NCBI RefSeq assembly: GCF_029962835.1
Contig: NC_080582.1
Span: forward strand, 20,592,032-20,656,031
DNA length: 64,000 bases
DNA from: Magnolia sinica
Taxonomy: Eukaryota; Streptophyta; Magnoliopsida; Magnoliales; Magnoliaceae
Direction: 5' to 3'
Below the pieces are notes generated by a model, which saw nothing but the letters and a program-made list of their open reading frames with translations, was not told where the DNA came from and did not search any database. The position numbers were made by a program, and so were the translations under genes. Positions 35,597 through 47,900 of this stretch are shown in pieces. Position 1 is the stretch's first letter, and every line of letters starts with the position of its first letter.

Positions 35597-35607
35597 ATCT
35601 CCCCCTT
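35597..35607 (-). other. Polypurine tract of copia D
   Basis: Minus-strand AAAGGGGGAGA directly before the 3' LTR. The ACAAAGGGGGAGAT form is typical of Sireviruses. Confidence 0.85.
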
Positions 35608-36079
35608 TGTCAAATTAGTGACAAAACACACTTCCAAGATATGTTACATAACATAAAATATTTGATTAAATAATCATGCACCAGTTGTTATATCATGCAC
35701 CAGTTGTTACCAACCGGCATACTAACATGATCCTGTAAACCTATAAATCAATATTCAACATAACATAAACATAACATACAGTCCACTTCTGCACATACTC
35801 CTCCTGAGTAACATAATAAAAAACACGCAATGCTACTCCCTCCTCATAACATAATCATTAGAAACATCACTTCCATATCCATTCTCCCCCTTTTTGTCAC
35901 AATAGGACAAAGGAAGCACAGAAAAGATGGCTGAGGAGAAATAATTAAAGAGATAATGAGAACTAACTAGACAAGATAACATAATCTATAAATTGAACTA
36001 AGTCAAAGATAGTTACAATCTCAAAACTAGTTAAGCTAGAGCAAGAGTAATGAAGTTATAACAGACTAACTTAAAAGAA
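35608..36079 (-). other. 3' untranslated spacer of copia D
   Basis: AT-rich spacer between the third ORF and the polypurine tract. A second purine-rich run (minus AAAAAGGGGGAGAAT, 35883-35897) resembles an extra polypurine tract. No gene seen. Confidence 0.6.
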
Positions 36080-37236
36080 CTAATCTGAACCAGATGAAGG
36101 AGCAAGGATGGAAGGATCAAGTTGATGCATGCCCTTGTTCAAGCGCCTAAGATATTTGCGCATATACTTGAATTGTAAATCATGGGCAACAGACATGTTT
36201 TCTATCTTAACATTCATATTCTCAACTTTAGCTTTCAATGCACACAGACGTGCATCAAACTCAGAAGGCTCAAAATCTGGATCATTTCCAGAATCAGATC
36301 CAAGTTCTTCAAAAATATCATCCATGTTGATATCATTAGGAGGAAGATCACTAGCTTCTTCCTCATGTTCAGCTTCAGCACTGCCACCACCAACACCTTG
36401 ACTAGGAAGGAAATCAAGCTTCATCTTATTGATATTCGAATTGTTAAATATCAGATGATGGCTAGAGGCTTCTCCAACCGGCATATCGATTAACATATGT
36501 GTAGCCAACGCAGTCATCAAATATTCAAAAGGAATGTTATTGTGACCAGGATGGAGTCGAAATTGAATAATGGAGTGACAAATCAAGGATGGTAGACAAA
36601 CATGAGCACCGCTATCAACAACATGAAGGACATGAACCATGAATGAAGTCAATTCAAATTTATTACCCGATCGAGGATACAAGTTAGACACAAAGATTTT
36701 GTGAAGAACTCTGTATTTGGGTAACAGATACTTTGAGGAAAGTGCATTCCTTTTATGTGCCATTGAACATCCAAATTGCATAAATCTTTTGTGAGCATAC
36801 GTTTTTCAGATACTGAGGGTTTTTCAGATAAGTTATGGATAGGAATGCCCTCATCATTCACAGGAATTTCCATAAGAGCTTAAATCAAATGACGATCAAC
36901 GTCAAATGGTCATTCTCTTGTGGCTATCTTAAAAGATAAATTTTTCAATGAAAAATCACATATGTATGCGAACATGGACTGTGCAATGGACTGGTATGCT
37001 GGCCCACCCCAATGTAATAAGTTATCCCAACCTACAGTTTCAAGCATAAGAAGGATATCAAAAGGAGCAACATGATTAGTATCAAAAGGATGTTCAATAA
37101 TAACGTTATACAATCTGATCTTCCGAACATAACATGGATTGTCCTTGGGAGCTCGAAGATGATGCTTAGTGATAGGGGCTGATCTGGAGGAAGAAGATGG
37201 ACCACGGGATGCTGTCTTTCTCCTTCTAGATGCCAT
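36080..37236 (-). pseudogene. Third ORF of copia D (putative plant transposon protein-like domain)
   Basis: Accessory ORF between pol and the 3' LTR. ATG at 37236 (an upstream in-frame ATG lies at 37272). N-terminus basic and serine-rich (MASRRRKTASRGPSSSSRS). The region 37170-36910 is intact with VRKIRLYNVIIEHPFDTNHV and VGWDNLLHWGGPAYQSIAQS. One stop near 36883 and one frameshift near 36775 follow. The frame 36781-36080 has PKYRVLHKIFVSNLYPRSGN, SLICHSIIQFRLHPGHNNIP, then an acidic linker and a C-terminal heptad-like coiled coil (VENMNVKIENM). About 385 residues without the breaks. No signal peptide or membrane span is evident, so the 'env-like' label often given to Sirevirus third ORFs is not supported here. 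Confidence 0.7.
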
Positions 37237-37436
37237 TTGCAACAAGGATTTCAAGAAAATAGAGAGTTGCAAAGGATTGAGAAGTGGGTTTTCTCAAATC
37301 AGATTTTACCTAAGAAAAATCCCAAATCTCAATGAAATTTGAAATAGATAAGTTCAAAAGAAAAATAGAAGAAATCTAGACACAAATCTACAAGAAAAAT
37401 GCAAATGGAGCACTAACCTTGAAGATTTTGAAGGAA

Positions 37437-37580
37437 GGGTTCAACTGGTCGTGCGTCGGCCCATTGGAGAGTGAAGAAGAAATGAAGAAGAAGCATTTTT
37501 TTCAAATTTTAAGTGATTCACGTGATTCACGACTAGTCATGGATGTACACGACCGGTCGTAGCACGACTGGTCAAGTACC
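37437..37580. promoter_or_regulatory. Palindrome cluster between pol and third ORF (D)
   Basis: CAACTGGTCGTG, CACGACTAGTCATG, CACGACCGGTCGTAG and CACGACTGGTC, the same motif as in the LTR. They lie about 200-340 bases before the third-ORF start. Same placement as in element C (1120-1205). Confidence 0.55.
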
Positions 37581-37671
37581 GGCCAAAAAAACTTGATTTC
37601 CAGTAATATATATAGAATTTGAAATCTAATCAAGCAAATATATACAATATGATACAAATAGGCATAAATAC

Positions 37672-40600
37672 TCATTTTAAAATGCACATGCCAAGATTAA
37701 ATTTTATTTTGTTAAACCTGCTTTTGTCGAGCGGTTTAGTGAAAATATCAGCACGTTGATTCTCGGTAGGGATATATTCCAAAGATATAACCTTTTCTTC
37801 TACTAATTCTCGAATATAATGAAATCTAATGTCAATGTGCTTAGTACGAGAATGCTGAATTGAATTTTTTGAAATATTTATGGCATTAGAATTATCACAA
37901 TATAATAGCATAGAATCCTGTTTAATTCCATAATCACTTAGCATACGTTTCATCCAAACTAGCTGTGTACACGCATTACTAGCTGCGATATATTCAGCTT
38001 CAGTTGTTGAAAGTGATATAGAACTTTGTTTCTTGCTAAACTAAGAAACTAAACAGTTTTCAATATAAAAGCAACCACCACTGGTTGATTTTCTATCATC
38101 AAGATTACCAGCCCAGTCAGCATTCGAGTACTCAGCTAATTGAACACTAGTCTCATGTGGATACCAGAGACCAAGATTAATAGTATTTGCGACATATCGC
38201 ATAATCCGCTTCACAGCAGTTAAGTGCGATTCTTTAGGTTCAGACTGATATCTAGTGCAAATACCAACACTTAGAGTGATATCGGGTCTACAAGCAGTTA
38301 AATATAGTAAACTACCAATCATACTCTGATATAATTTCGTATCCATATTTTTACCTGTAGAATCTTTTGAGAGTTTTAAAGTTGTACTCATAGGAGTATC
38401 AAAGTTCTTACCATTCTCAAATCCAAATCTCTTAATTAAATTCATAGTATATTTAGATTGAGAACTGAACATTCCATCAGGTTTTTGTTTTACGTGCAAC
38501 CCAAGGAAATAATTCAATTCCCCAACTATGCTCATTTCAAACTGAGATTTCATCAAATCTGCAAACTCAATAGTCATGTCAGTACAGGTAGATCCATAAA
38601 TGATATCATCAGCATAAATCTGTACTATTAGAATGTGATCATTATGTTTTTTAATAAACAGAGTCTTATCAACACATCCCATTTGAAAATTATGGCTTAA
38701 TAGAAATTTTGTTAGTTTCTCGTACCATGCCCTAGGAGCTTGTTTAAAACTGTAAAGTGCCTTTTTAAGGCGATACACATGATCAATATTTTTGGAGTCT
38801 TCAAAACCCATCGGTTGTTCAACATACACTTCTTCATGCAGGTCACTATTTAAAAAAGTACTTTTCACATCCATTTGGTAAATCTTAAACTTTGTAAAAT
38901 ACGCAATGGATATAAAGAGTCTAATTGATTCAAGATGTGCTACTAGTGTGAAGGTTTCATTAAAATCAATACCTTCAATTTGAGTGTAACCTTGTACTAC
39001 TAGTCTAGCCTTGTTTCTAATTATATTGCCAAGCTCATCATACTTATTCTTGAAAATCCATTTGGTTCTAATGATGTGTTTATCTTTATGTCTAGGTACG
39101 AGACACCAAACATCATTTCTCACAAATTGGTTAAGTTCTTCTTGCATCGCAACAATCCAGTTTTCATCAGCAAGAGCTTTTTTTACGTTAGATGGTTCTA
39201 TCTGGGATGTAAAACATACATAATTAGATATATCCTCAAGTTGTTTACGAGTACGAACACCAGTGAGAGGGTTTCTAAGAATCTGTGTGGTTGGATGATC
39301 TTTAACAATCCTCAGTTCAAAATCAGTCTGATTAGATGAAGTATCAGATTTATCAATTACTAGTACTTCTTCATTATCTGAACTTAAGACTACTGTGTTT
39401 AAGTGATCATCAACGACTACATTGATAGACTCCTGAATCACACCGGTCCTTTTGTTCAGAAACCTATAAGTTCGACTGTTTAAATAGTATCCTAAAAATA
39501 TTCCTTCATCACTCTTCGTATCAAACTTTCCCAGATTTTCACGATCTCGTAAAATATAGCACTTGCTGCCAAAAACTCGAAAGTATTTGACAATAGGCTT
39601 TTTATCGAACCACATTTCATAAGCCGTTTTATTATTACCTTTACTAGTGTAAACCCGGTTAATGAAATAACAAGTTGTATTGACTACTTCAGCCCAAAGA
39701 TTCTTAGAGAGCTTCATATTATTCAATATGATATTAGCCATTTCTTGAAGCACTCTATTTTTTCTTTCAACTATACCAATTTGTTGTGGAGTTTTGGGCA
39801 TTGAGAATTCATGTAATATTCCTTGGTCACTACAGAACTTCTCAAAACCGCTATTCTCATATTCAAATCCATGATCACTACGAATCTTACTGACTTGAGA
39901 ACCTTTTTCAGTTTGAATCCTTTTGAGAACCTTTTTCACTTCTTCAAAGGTTTTTGATTTGTTCCTTAAGAAGACAACCCATGTATATCTGGTAAAGTCA
40001 TCTACTATTACTAAGATATATCTTTTGCCACCTCGACTTTCCGTCCTGGTAGGTCCTATAAGATCTATATGGAGAAGCTTGAGTGGTCTTGATGTGGTAT
40101 TGGAATTCACCTTTTTGTGTGAGTTCCTCGTTTGTTTGCTAATCTGGCATTCACCACATATTTTATCTAATTTTTGTAGTTTGGGTAGACCTCTTATAAG
40201 TTCCCGTTTGCTCAATCTATATAGATTTCGGTAGTGTACATGTCCAAGACGTTTATGCCACAAATTAGTCTTGTCTGTATGGACCATGTAACATGATTGA
40301 TTAGATGAGCTGTATTCACTAATAATATAGCAGTTTTCAGACGTTCTACGTCCAGTTAGTATTACTGAACCCTTGTTGTTTAAAATCTCACAGCTTTGAT
40401 CAGAAAATCGTACACTATGGTTATTATCACAAATTTGAGATATGCTTAGAAGATTATATTTTAGTCCTTCAACATATAAAACATTTTTAAACAAAGGAAG
40501 GTTATAGATTTGAACCGTACCTTGGCCCATAATCTTGCAATTGCTTTCATCACCAAAAGTAATTGACCCATCAGTCATATCTTTAAGATCGGTGAATAAA

Positions 40601-40709
40601 GACTTGTCGCCTATCATATACCTGGAGCATCCACTATCTATGTACCACTTTGAATGGCTTGTTGCTTTGAAAGAAGTGTAGGCAACCAAGCAGGCAACCT
40701 TAGGAACCC
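37672..40709 (-). pseudogene. pol: pol of copia D, one nonsense codon
   Basis: Polyprotein of about 1000 codons in one frame with a single stop (TAG, 38043-38041). The stop replaces the tryptophan expected in LVSWFSKKQ of RNase H. Protease near the start: [16 protein letters not shown] (catalytic D-S-G present). GAG-pre-integrase zinc site: [18 protein letters not shown] ... CGECQISK. Integrase: [20 protein letters not shown] and [13 protein letters not shown] carry the D, D and [40 protein letters not shown] and the catalytic [10 protein letters not shown]. RNase [18 protein letters not shown], then after the stop the rest through 37672 with HIDIRFHYIRE. The link to gag is broken by a small insertion near 40712. 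Confidence 0.95.
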
Positions 40710-40712
40710 ATT

Positions 40713-42397
40713 TCAGAACTGTTTGGGTTTAAGAGTATAGTTGGTCTTCTTCTGTCTGTTGTTATAAGAATGACCTACTGAGTTAGATTTTAAGAGCTCC
40801 TTGAGTAAATCCACTATCTTTTCAGCTAGTGGGTTTCTGTTCTGATTTTTGAAGTTGACATAGCTGCCTTTAAGTTTTTGAAAAGCTTTTGAATTTTTAG
40901 AAAAACCTTGATTAGTATTTTTCCCTTTTAAGTTAGAGGACTCTCCTTTTACAAACATAGGAGTATTCTTTTATTTAGGAGGAACATTTTTATCGTAGCC
41001 CAACCCTGATCTGTCGCCACATTTTCTAGATCCGGATAAAAGTTTTTCTAACTTTGGATCTCCTTGGGCATACCTCCATGTATCCTTTAAACTTAGAAGA
41101 GAAGATACTTCATTTCTAAGTTTCTCATTTTCAGATTTCAGATTTTCAATCAGGGAGGTTTTGAAATCTAAACCACATTTTGATTTTTCAAAATAATCTG
41201 AAATTTAGAATTTTTCTAAAACAAGAGATTCAAAACATTCTTTGAGTTTTAAAAACTTTTCTTTTTGAAGTTTAAGTTTGACAACAATTTTACAACTTTC
41301 CTTATATAAGGCATTGTAAGCATCTTGAGGATCATCTTCATTTTCATAATCACTATTCAGATTTTCTTCGCTAGTTGAATCATCATGATCTGAAAAAGTG
41401 AATTTGGCTAGAGTCATAAGGGATTTAACTTCACTGCCTGACTCGGTTTCAGAATCTTCTAATTCAGAAGAAGCTTCAGAATCAGATGATTCATCCCAAG
41501 TAGCCAACATACCCTTCTTTTTGGGTTTGTCCTTTTTAGGACACTTGTTTGCTAAATGTCCATATTCTTGGCAGTTGTAACATTGACTATCTTTCAAAGA
41601 CTTCCAAGTTTTAGATTTAGGTTTTGATCTAATCTTGTCATTTGATTTTTGAAAATCAACCCTCTTCTTACTTTTGAAAATCTTATAAAACTTTTTCGCT
41701 AAAAGAGCTATATCATCTTCAGAATCAGAGTTGTCTTTAGAAGATTTAAGAGTGATAGATTTATTTTTAGGAGCTTTAAAATTTAACTCATAGGTTTGTA
41801 AAGAACCAACTAGTTCTTTTACCCTCATATTATCCGTGTCACGAAGTTCCTGGATCGTGGTTACCTTAGAGTTGAATCGTTCAGGAAGTGAGCGTAGTAT
41901 CTTTGCACACACTTTACTTTCTAGGATTTTATCGCCAAGACCCCATATTGAGTTTACAATATCATTTAATCTTGTGTAAAAGTTAATAAACATTTCATTT
42001 TCCTCCATATGAATTTCTTCAAATTTGGTTGTGAGGAGTTGGACTTTAGATTTTTTGACAATTGTAGTCCCTTCGTGTGTTATTTCTAATATATCACAGG
42101 AAATGATTCTTTTGAACTCATCCAGTGATAGTGTGTAAGTGATTGGATTTAGTGCTTTTGCATTGGCACTACTCTCATTTTTCTGAAGGGTGAGAAATAT
42201 GGTGTTACTCTCATTGATTTTGAACCATCGATACCAGTCACTTCAGTGGTAGGTGGGTTCCATTCAGTCACTATGGCTTACCACACACTTTCATTCATTG
42301 ATTTGAGGAAGATCCTTATCCTGGCTTTCTAATAGGTATAATTGGAGCCATCAAAGGGTGGAGGCCAAGTGACTGATAGGCTATTAAAATTTGACAT
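40713..42397 (-). pseudogene. gag: gag of copia D
   Basis: Start at 42397: MSNFNSLSVTWPPPFDGSNY, typical of copia gag. Then TAG (for the next tryptophan), TAA and a frameshift before the long open block 42008-41205. That block has the UBN2-type capsid region (FYTRLNDIVNSIWGLGDKIL, KILRSLPERFNSKVTTIQEL) and one zinc knuckle CYNCQEYGHLANKC (C-x2-C-x4-H-x4-C), followed by an acidic, serine-rich tail. The same frame continues past stops near 41205 and 40974 to 40713, so gag and pol were probably one frame or separated only by recoding. Confidence 0.88.
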
Positions 42398-42468
42398 CTT
42401 TTTAAATAGCTTAGATCGTTAGCTAAGGAAATAAATCCAAATAAAAAGCAATAAGAGCGAGCTAATAA

Positions 42469-42480
42469 GCTCTGATACCA
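42469..42480 (-). other. Primer-binding site, initiator tRNA-Met (copia D)
   Basis: Minus-strand TGGTATCAGAGC two bases inside the 5' LTR. Same primer tRNA as gypsy A. Confidence 0.92.
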
Positions 42481-43514
42481 CTTGAAATGGCCTAGCTATA
42501 CGTCCTAGAGGGGGGGGGGGGGGTGAATAGGACTATGCCAAATTTAAAGTAAATACAACGGAAATAAAGAAAGTGAGATAGCCAAATAAATCAATACACA
42601 ATGTTGAATGCAATTTCAAAATATTGATTGTTCTAAGGACAACCATACACCATAAAAATGGCAGGGCAACCTTACTAGAACAATTAGAGAAACTGAAGCT
42701 CAAGCTAATAAAGAGATAGTAAGGAATAAGTTGCAGAAATATAACTCGAAACTATTACAACATTCCCCACTGAGCTTTGAAATAAAATGATTACAATCAT
42801 TCACATTCACATATACATCCCACAAATGAATAATTAAAGATATGAAATATAAATCACACAACCACAAAACACAAGGGATTATAGTGGTTCGCCTGTGTGT
42901 ACACCAACTGTTAATAAACAGCCACACAACACTACTCCACTCCTAATATCCTCACACAAGGGATATCAGCGTTCACCATCAAAGATAGGTTTTACAGGTT
43001 CACCCAAAACCTTCACAATTGTGTTTTTCTCTGTGGGCTTACACAATTAAAAAAAATCCCTCTGCTGAGTTTTCTTGGCTCTCCTTAGATAACTAATACA
43101 ATGAAATTTTTTTGGCAAATCCCAAAAGAAAATCAAATGAAAGTAAATTACACAAACGTAAAATACCTGAATTTCTCCTTCGTTGTAGCAGCCCAGAAGA
43201 ACCAAGTTGGAGTAGAGATTTGAATGTCAAAGTTCAATATCCAATACTCACTTTATAATGGTTCTAGGTTCTAATAGATTTTAAATTAAACCAAATTGGG
43301 CGTAACTCTATTTGAGTTTGATTCCGAGAAGATGGAATATAACAATTCCTCTTTTTAAATAAGATTGGAATATAAAAACAAAATCAAATAAGAAAAGCTA
43401 AAGAAAGAGAATATTAAATATGCACACTTAGCTTAAAATGGAGCACAGACTTATCTCTCAGAAGGCTGAATTAAATTAGCTTGAATTTCATATTTAATTC
43501 TGAGATTCGTGCTC

Positions 43515-43522
43515 TATTTATA
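43515..43522 (-). promoter_or_regulatory. TATA box, 5' LTR of copia D
   Basis: Minus-strand TATAAATA in CCTATAAATAGAGC; presumed promoter of the genomic RNA. Confidence 0.75.
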
Positions 43523-43534
43523 GGTGAGTAAATC

Positions 43535-43900
43535 ACATCTTCGAGTGGTCTAAAGACCTCTACGATTGGTCGTAGAACCAACAGATATTTGAAAATTCGG
43601 GCGCGATTTATTTCTAGCAGTTTCACGACTCCTTCGACTGGTCGTAGGTTGCTCACGACTAGTCGAAGATAGCCAAATTTTAATACTGTACTTTGAGTCG
43701 TAGGTCTACGACTGGTCGAAGCAACAGTCGACACTGTTTATACGACTAGTCGAACAGACCCTAAGACTAGTTGAAGCCTAACAGAAAATTTCTGAATTTT
43801 GCAACAAATTTATGATTGATCTAGAAAATTCTTAGACAGGTCAAAGCAGTGCTAGGACTAGTCGAACAAGGTCCAGGACTAGTCTTAGAACAACCTAAAC
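43535..43900. promoter_or_regulatory. Palindrome cluster in U3 of copia D 5' LTR
   Basis: CGACTGGTCG/CGACTAGTCG units upstream of the TATA box. It has fewer units than the 3' LTR because of a deletion around 43625. Confidence 0.65.
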
Positions 43901-44493
43901 TCACTTATATAAAACATATGAATTATGTATCCAGAATGGCCTACTCCAAAGGTCAACCTAAGGTCAATCATACCTCAATGTGAAGTAAGGACATTGAAAA
44001 TAGGAGACAAGTGACCTTTGAAAGTAGTGAAGCTTTAAAGTCTTGATGTAGTTCAAACTTGAAACCTTCTTGAGATCTTGAGGTTGAACTTGAAAGCTTC
44101 TTGCGATCTTGCATTATCCTTGTCTTGGAATAAGTCGAACAATCTCACTTTCTTAAGTCTTGACTTGTGAACAATGCTTGTCAATCAAAGCTGATCTTGA
44201 GTAGAGCTTTGTTCTTCACATATGCAAGCTTCATAATAGTGTCTTTGGCACCACAAATTTGATAACAAAAAGGGGCTATAAACTATAGCACTTACAATAT
44301 GTACTTATCACAGTCTTCCACTTGTGAAATTTAAATGTCTCTGGAGTATGATATGCTGACTTGGCATAATCCCACTCATGTATAATGCACTAATACGGAC
44401 AACATTTAATCATCATTATCTATGTTGTATAAGTGATGTGTTGGAACTCGGGAGTTGGGCTCCTGCTCGACCCCCAATTTTCAGGGCGTTACA

Positions 44494-44835
44494 AAATGTT
44501 AAGCTATGTGAAGCACTCGACATTGTTACAGCCAATATGCCAGTCACAATAAGAGAAATCCGGTCTCTCGGGACTCCATTTAGATGTACAAGTGACAAAA
44601 CCATATCTTCCATACAAAGTTTTTTGCGGTTATATTCCTCCATCAGGTCCGAAATTTCTTTGAGATTGAATAATCTTTCATCTGAGTCATTATCGATATA
44701 TTCTTCCCTATACTCATCGACCAGACCAGGTATCTTTTTGGCCCTACCAGAAGAAGATAGGGCCGAAAAGTTCATCTGCAACAACTGACAAAGTATGCTG
44801 TGTGCTTCCGCTACGCTCCTGTTTGAGGAGGACAT
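44494..44835 (-). pseudogene. 5' fragment of CACTA-2 small ORF, split by gypsy A
   Basis: ATG at 44835, 114 codons up to the gypsy A junction. Recognisable as coding by its uninterrupted frame and charged, helix-like composition (PGLVDEYREEYIDNDSDERL, LKEISDLMEEYNRKKLCMED). The frame runs on in the 6563-6489 fragment to a stop, giving about 138 residues in all. It lies between the TNP2 gene and the Transposase_24 gene. I do not recognise the family; it may be a third CACTA gene or a 5' exon of the second gene. Confidence 0.55.
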
Positions 44836-44972
44836 AATCAGAAATTGACTTAACTGCAAATATGGATTATAAACAAGTTAATTAAAAGAATAAATTATGA
44901 CTTATAAAACATGTATATATGTAATAATAAAATTAATCGAATTGAAAAATGACATGTAAATCATGTGTACAT

Positions 44973-47900
44973 TTAATAATTGTCGTTTGTATCACTATTG
45001 CTTAGGACTATTTCTTCTTCACCATCACTATCGCTGATCAGTATTTCCTCTTCATCGTCTACAACGTCGTCATCAATGAAACCGCTATCATCTCTAACAA
45101 TGCCATGTATTATTGAGACATCAACGTGATTAGGCGGTACATCATCTCTGTCCAATTGCACCACATTAATATCAACATTTGGATTAGTCCCTCTATCCCC
45201 AGATGACATGTCTTCTTGATATGCTTGTTCAACCCTAGACGTTTCATTTCTCCTGTCCTCACTATCTTCAATGTCTGGTTCGGGAACATCAAATACGTTC
45301 CTGGGCTTTATTTTCTACACCCGTGCCAAGAGCCACCTAACTTGGTGTTAGTGAGGTAAAATACTTGTTCAGCTTGACTAGCGAGGACAAATGGGTCATC
45401 CTTAAAACACTTCCGAAATAAATTTATGCTCGTAAAGTAGTCGTCAGTTTGTATTCTCAACTTCTTATTTCCAATGTCCCACCAATCACATTTAAATAAG
45501 TACACTTGCTTTTTCATACAATAACTCAGCTCAATAATATCTGTCAAAATGCCATAAAAGTCAATTTCTATATCCTCATGCATTCCCTTCACAACCACCC
45601 AACTATTTTGTGTAGTCCTATAATTCTCACGCTCTTCAGTGTGGAATCGAATCCCGTTTACAATATAACCTGTATATCTAGATACACGTCTATCAGGGTC
45701 ACACGCCAGTGAGTATAGTGCATCAGTTGCATCCGCAGAGTTGCTAGCATGTAACGTCTTTATCTATTATTACGTACAAAATGTAATTGTTTAGGGATTT
45801 TCTTAGGTTTAAATATTGTGCAATATAACCAAATTCTAAGTGTTGTGAGATACAAGGTGAAATCTTACACGTTTTGCAAACCATTCTCGAAACTGATCTT
45901 GATGCATTCAATCATAATTTGTCGGGTATTGAGACTTCATTTCTTCGATGTGTTCACTACACATAATTGACACGTCATTAGCAAGAAACATTAAGATCAT
46001 CGTATGTAGAGATACAATTATGGAGGGAAGACTTACTCTAAGTATGACTGTATTTCTTCATAATTATGTAACACATACCACCACGCATTTGCTTATCCCC
46101 AAGGTCCATATTCTGAAATGACGGGATCGTAAAGGACGGACATTATGTGCAAATACATATATGAGTCCTTGTTCACGCTCCTGCACATCATCAACATTCC
46201 GATCTTCTCAGTTGAATCTAGTCTCTATGCCATAAAGATACATGGGGAAAAATGTTAGGCACTCATTATTAATATACGCCTTACAATGGATCCCTTTGAA
46301 CGTGCCTTATTCCTCACAAATCGTTTTAGTGTGTGAAGGTATCTGTACACAAAATCAATATATTATACATATGAAAACATGGATATATGTAGTTTATGGA
46401 ATGAATAAAATTTTTAATAGGTTCTACCACCTTTCTATCGGATACATCTAACGATATTGTACTGGGCCTGCAAGCTTTGCCTCGTGCAGTAAGTGAATCG
46501 CTAGGTGTACCATCACATCGAAAAATGCAGGTAAAAATATTCTTTCAAGTTTGTAAAAGATTACAGCAATGTCCCTCTCTAATCGTTTAATAATCTTTAC
46601 ATTCAACAATTTTAAACACAAATCCTTAAAGAATATCCCCAACTCAATCAGCACCGCATTGATATCCTTGCTTAGGAATCCATGAATCGCAACCGGTAGT
46701 AGATGTTGTAGAAGGACGTGACAATCATGACTTTTCATTCCTGTTACCTTACAGCCCGTAAAGTTTACGCGCTGAGATATATTTGACGCATACCCATTTA
46801 AAAACTTCACTGATCTCAACCATTCACATAAACACTTTTTCTCTAGTTTTGTTAATGTGTAGCAGGCTGCCGGTATAGTATATGAATTTTCAAGTGGTTG
46901 CAAGTGCAACTCTTTCCTTAAACCCATTGCTTATAGATCCAATCGAGCCTTAAAACTGTCTTTTGTTTTCTTCTCTACGTTTATCAATGTTTCGAAGACA
47001 TTGTCACATATATTCTTATTAATATGCATGACATCTAAGTTGTGTTGTAATTTCATATCACTCCAATAGGGCAATTAAAAAAAATGCTCTTCTTCCTCCA
47101 GTTATACTCCAATACTGTGCGGTACCTTACCAAATATAACTTCTCCAATATTTTTTAGTTGTTGTATCACATCTTCTCCAGATAGCTCTTTCAGTGGTGG
47201 CCTATGATCTTGTTTGCCATTAAAGATCATCTTCCTGCACCAACTATGATTGCTTGGAAGGAAGTGACGATGGCCCATATAACACGTTTTTTTTACTATG
47301 CTTCAATAATAATGAATAAGTCTCAATACTACATGTAGGACAAGCTAACTTTTCCTTCGTGCTCCACCCAAAAAAATTCTCATATGTGGGAAAGTCATTT
47401 ATTATCCACAAAACCGTTGCATGCAATCGAAATGTCTGTCCTACAAATGTGTCATATGTCTGTACACATTGACTCTGCAACTCGTTTAACTCATCTACTA
47501 ACGGTCGCAAATACACATCAATGTCATTCCTGGGTGACTTGGGTCTAGGAATAAGCAATGATATCATGAAAAATAACTCCTTTATACACAACCAAGGTGG
47601 TAAATTGTAGGGCATAAGTACTATTGGCCACATACTATACGAGTTACTCATATTGCCAAATGGATTAAAACCATCACTTGCAAGACCTAGTCGAACATTG
47701 CGAGAATCCTTTGCAAACCAATCATATTTCTTATTAAAATTTTACCAGGCTTCAGAGTCTGCAAGATGCCTCAGTATACTATCATCATGAATGCATTTCT
47801 CCTTATGCCACCTTATATCTTCAGTCGTCTTGCGAGGCGTAAATAATTTTTGCAATCTGGGTTTAAATGGAAAGTACCTTAATACCTTTTACAGGATTTT

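Larger units (their letters stand above)
33760..44296 (-). mobile_element. Ty1/copia element D, Sirevirus-like, nearly complete (10,537 bp)
   Basis: Minus-strand element with a perfect 5-bp TSD ATATG (33755-33759 and 44297-44301) inside the 3' LTR of gypsy A. Order 5' to 3' on the minus strand: 5' LTR (44296-42483), primer site (42480-42469), gag (42397-40713), pol (about 40709-37672), palindromic spacer, third ORF (37236-36080), polypurine tract (35607-35597), 3' LTR (35596-33760). Gag with UBN2-type region, one zinc knuckle, the post-pol ORF and palindromes in the U3 suggest Sirevirus/SIRE. It is the least decayed element in the window. Confidence 0.95.
42483..44296 (-). repeat. 5' LTR of copia D (1814 bp)
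   Basis: Plus-strand TGAAATGGCC ... CACTTACA, both termini intact. It differs from the 3' LTR by substitutions, a run of about 14 G at about 42511, and loss of about 40 bases holding two palindrome units (near 43625). Confidence 0.94.
6569..44493 (+). mobile_element. Ty3/gypsy element A (Tekay-like), with two nested insertions
   Basis: Complete LTR retrotransposon on the plus strand: 5' LTR 6569-9739, primer site 9743-9754, leader, extra upstream ORF, gag, pol (protease, RT, RNase H, integrase, C-terminal domain), polypurine tract 30763-30774 and 3' LTR from 30776. Nested CACTA-1 (10328-24354) and copia D (33760-44296) extend it to 37.9 kb; without them and their TSDs it is about 13.4 kb. 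LTR termini are TG...CA. Flanks are ATATG (6564-6568) and AAATG (44494-44498), a 4-of-5 TSD. The lineage call (Tekay/Del chromovirus) rests on the TGTAACGTC LTR start and the C-terminal region and is inference. Confidence 0.9.
30776..44493 (+). repeat. 3' LTR of gypsy A, split by copia D
   Basis: Starts TGTAACGTCTCGG at 30776, breaks at 33759, resumes at 44302 and ends GGGCGTTACA at 44493. Without the insertion and its TSD copy it is 3176 bases, against 3171 for the 5' LTR. The TATA box is at 31557-31563. Confidence 0.93.
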
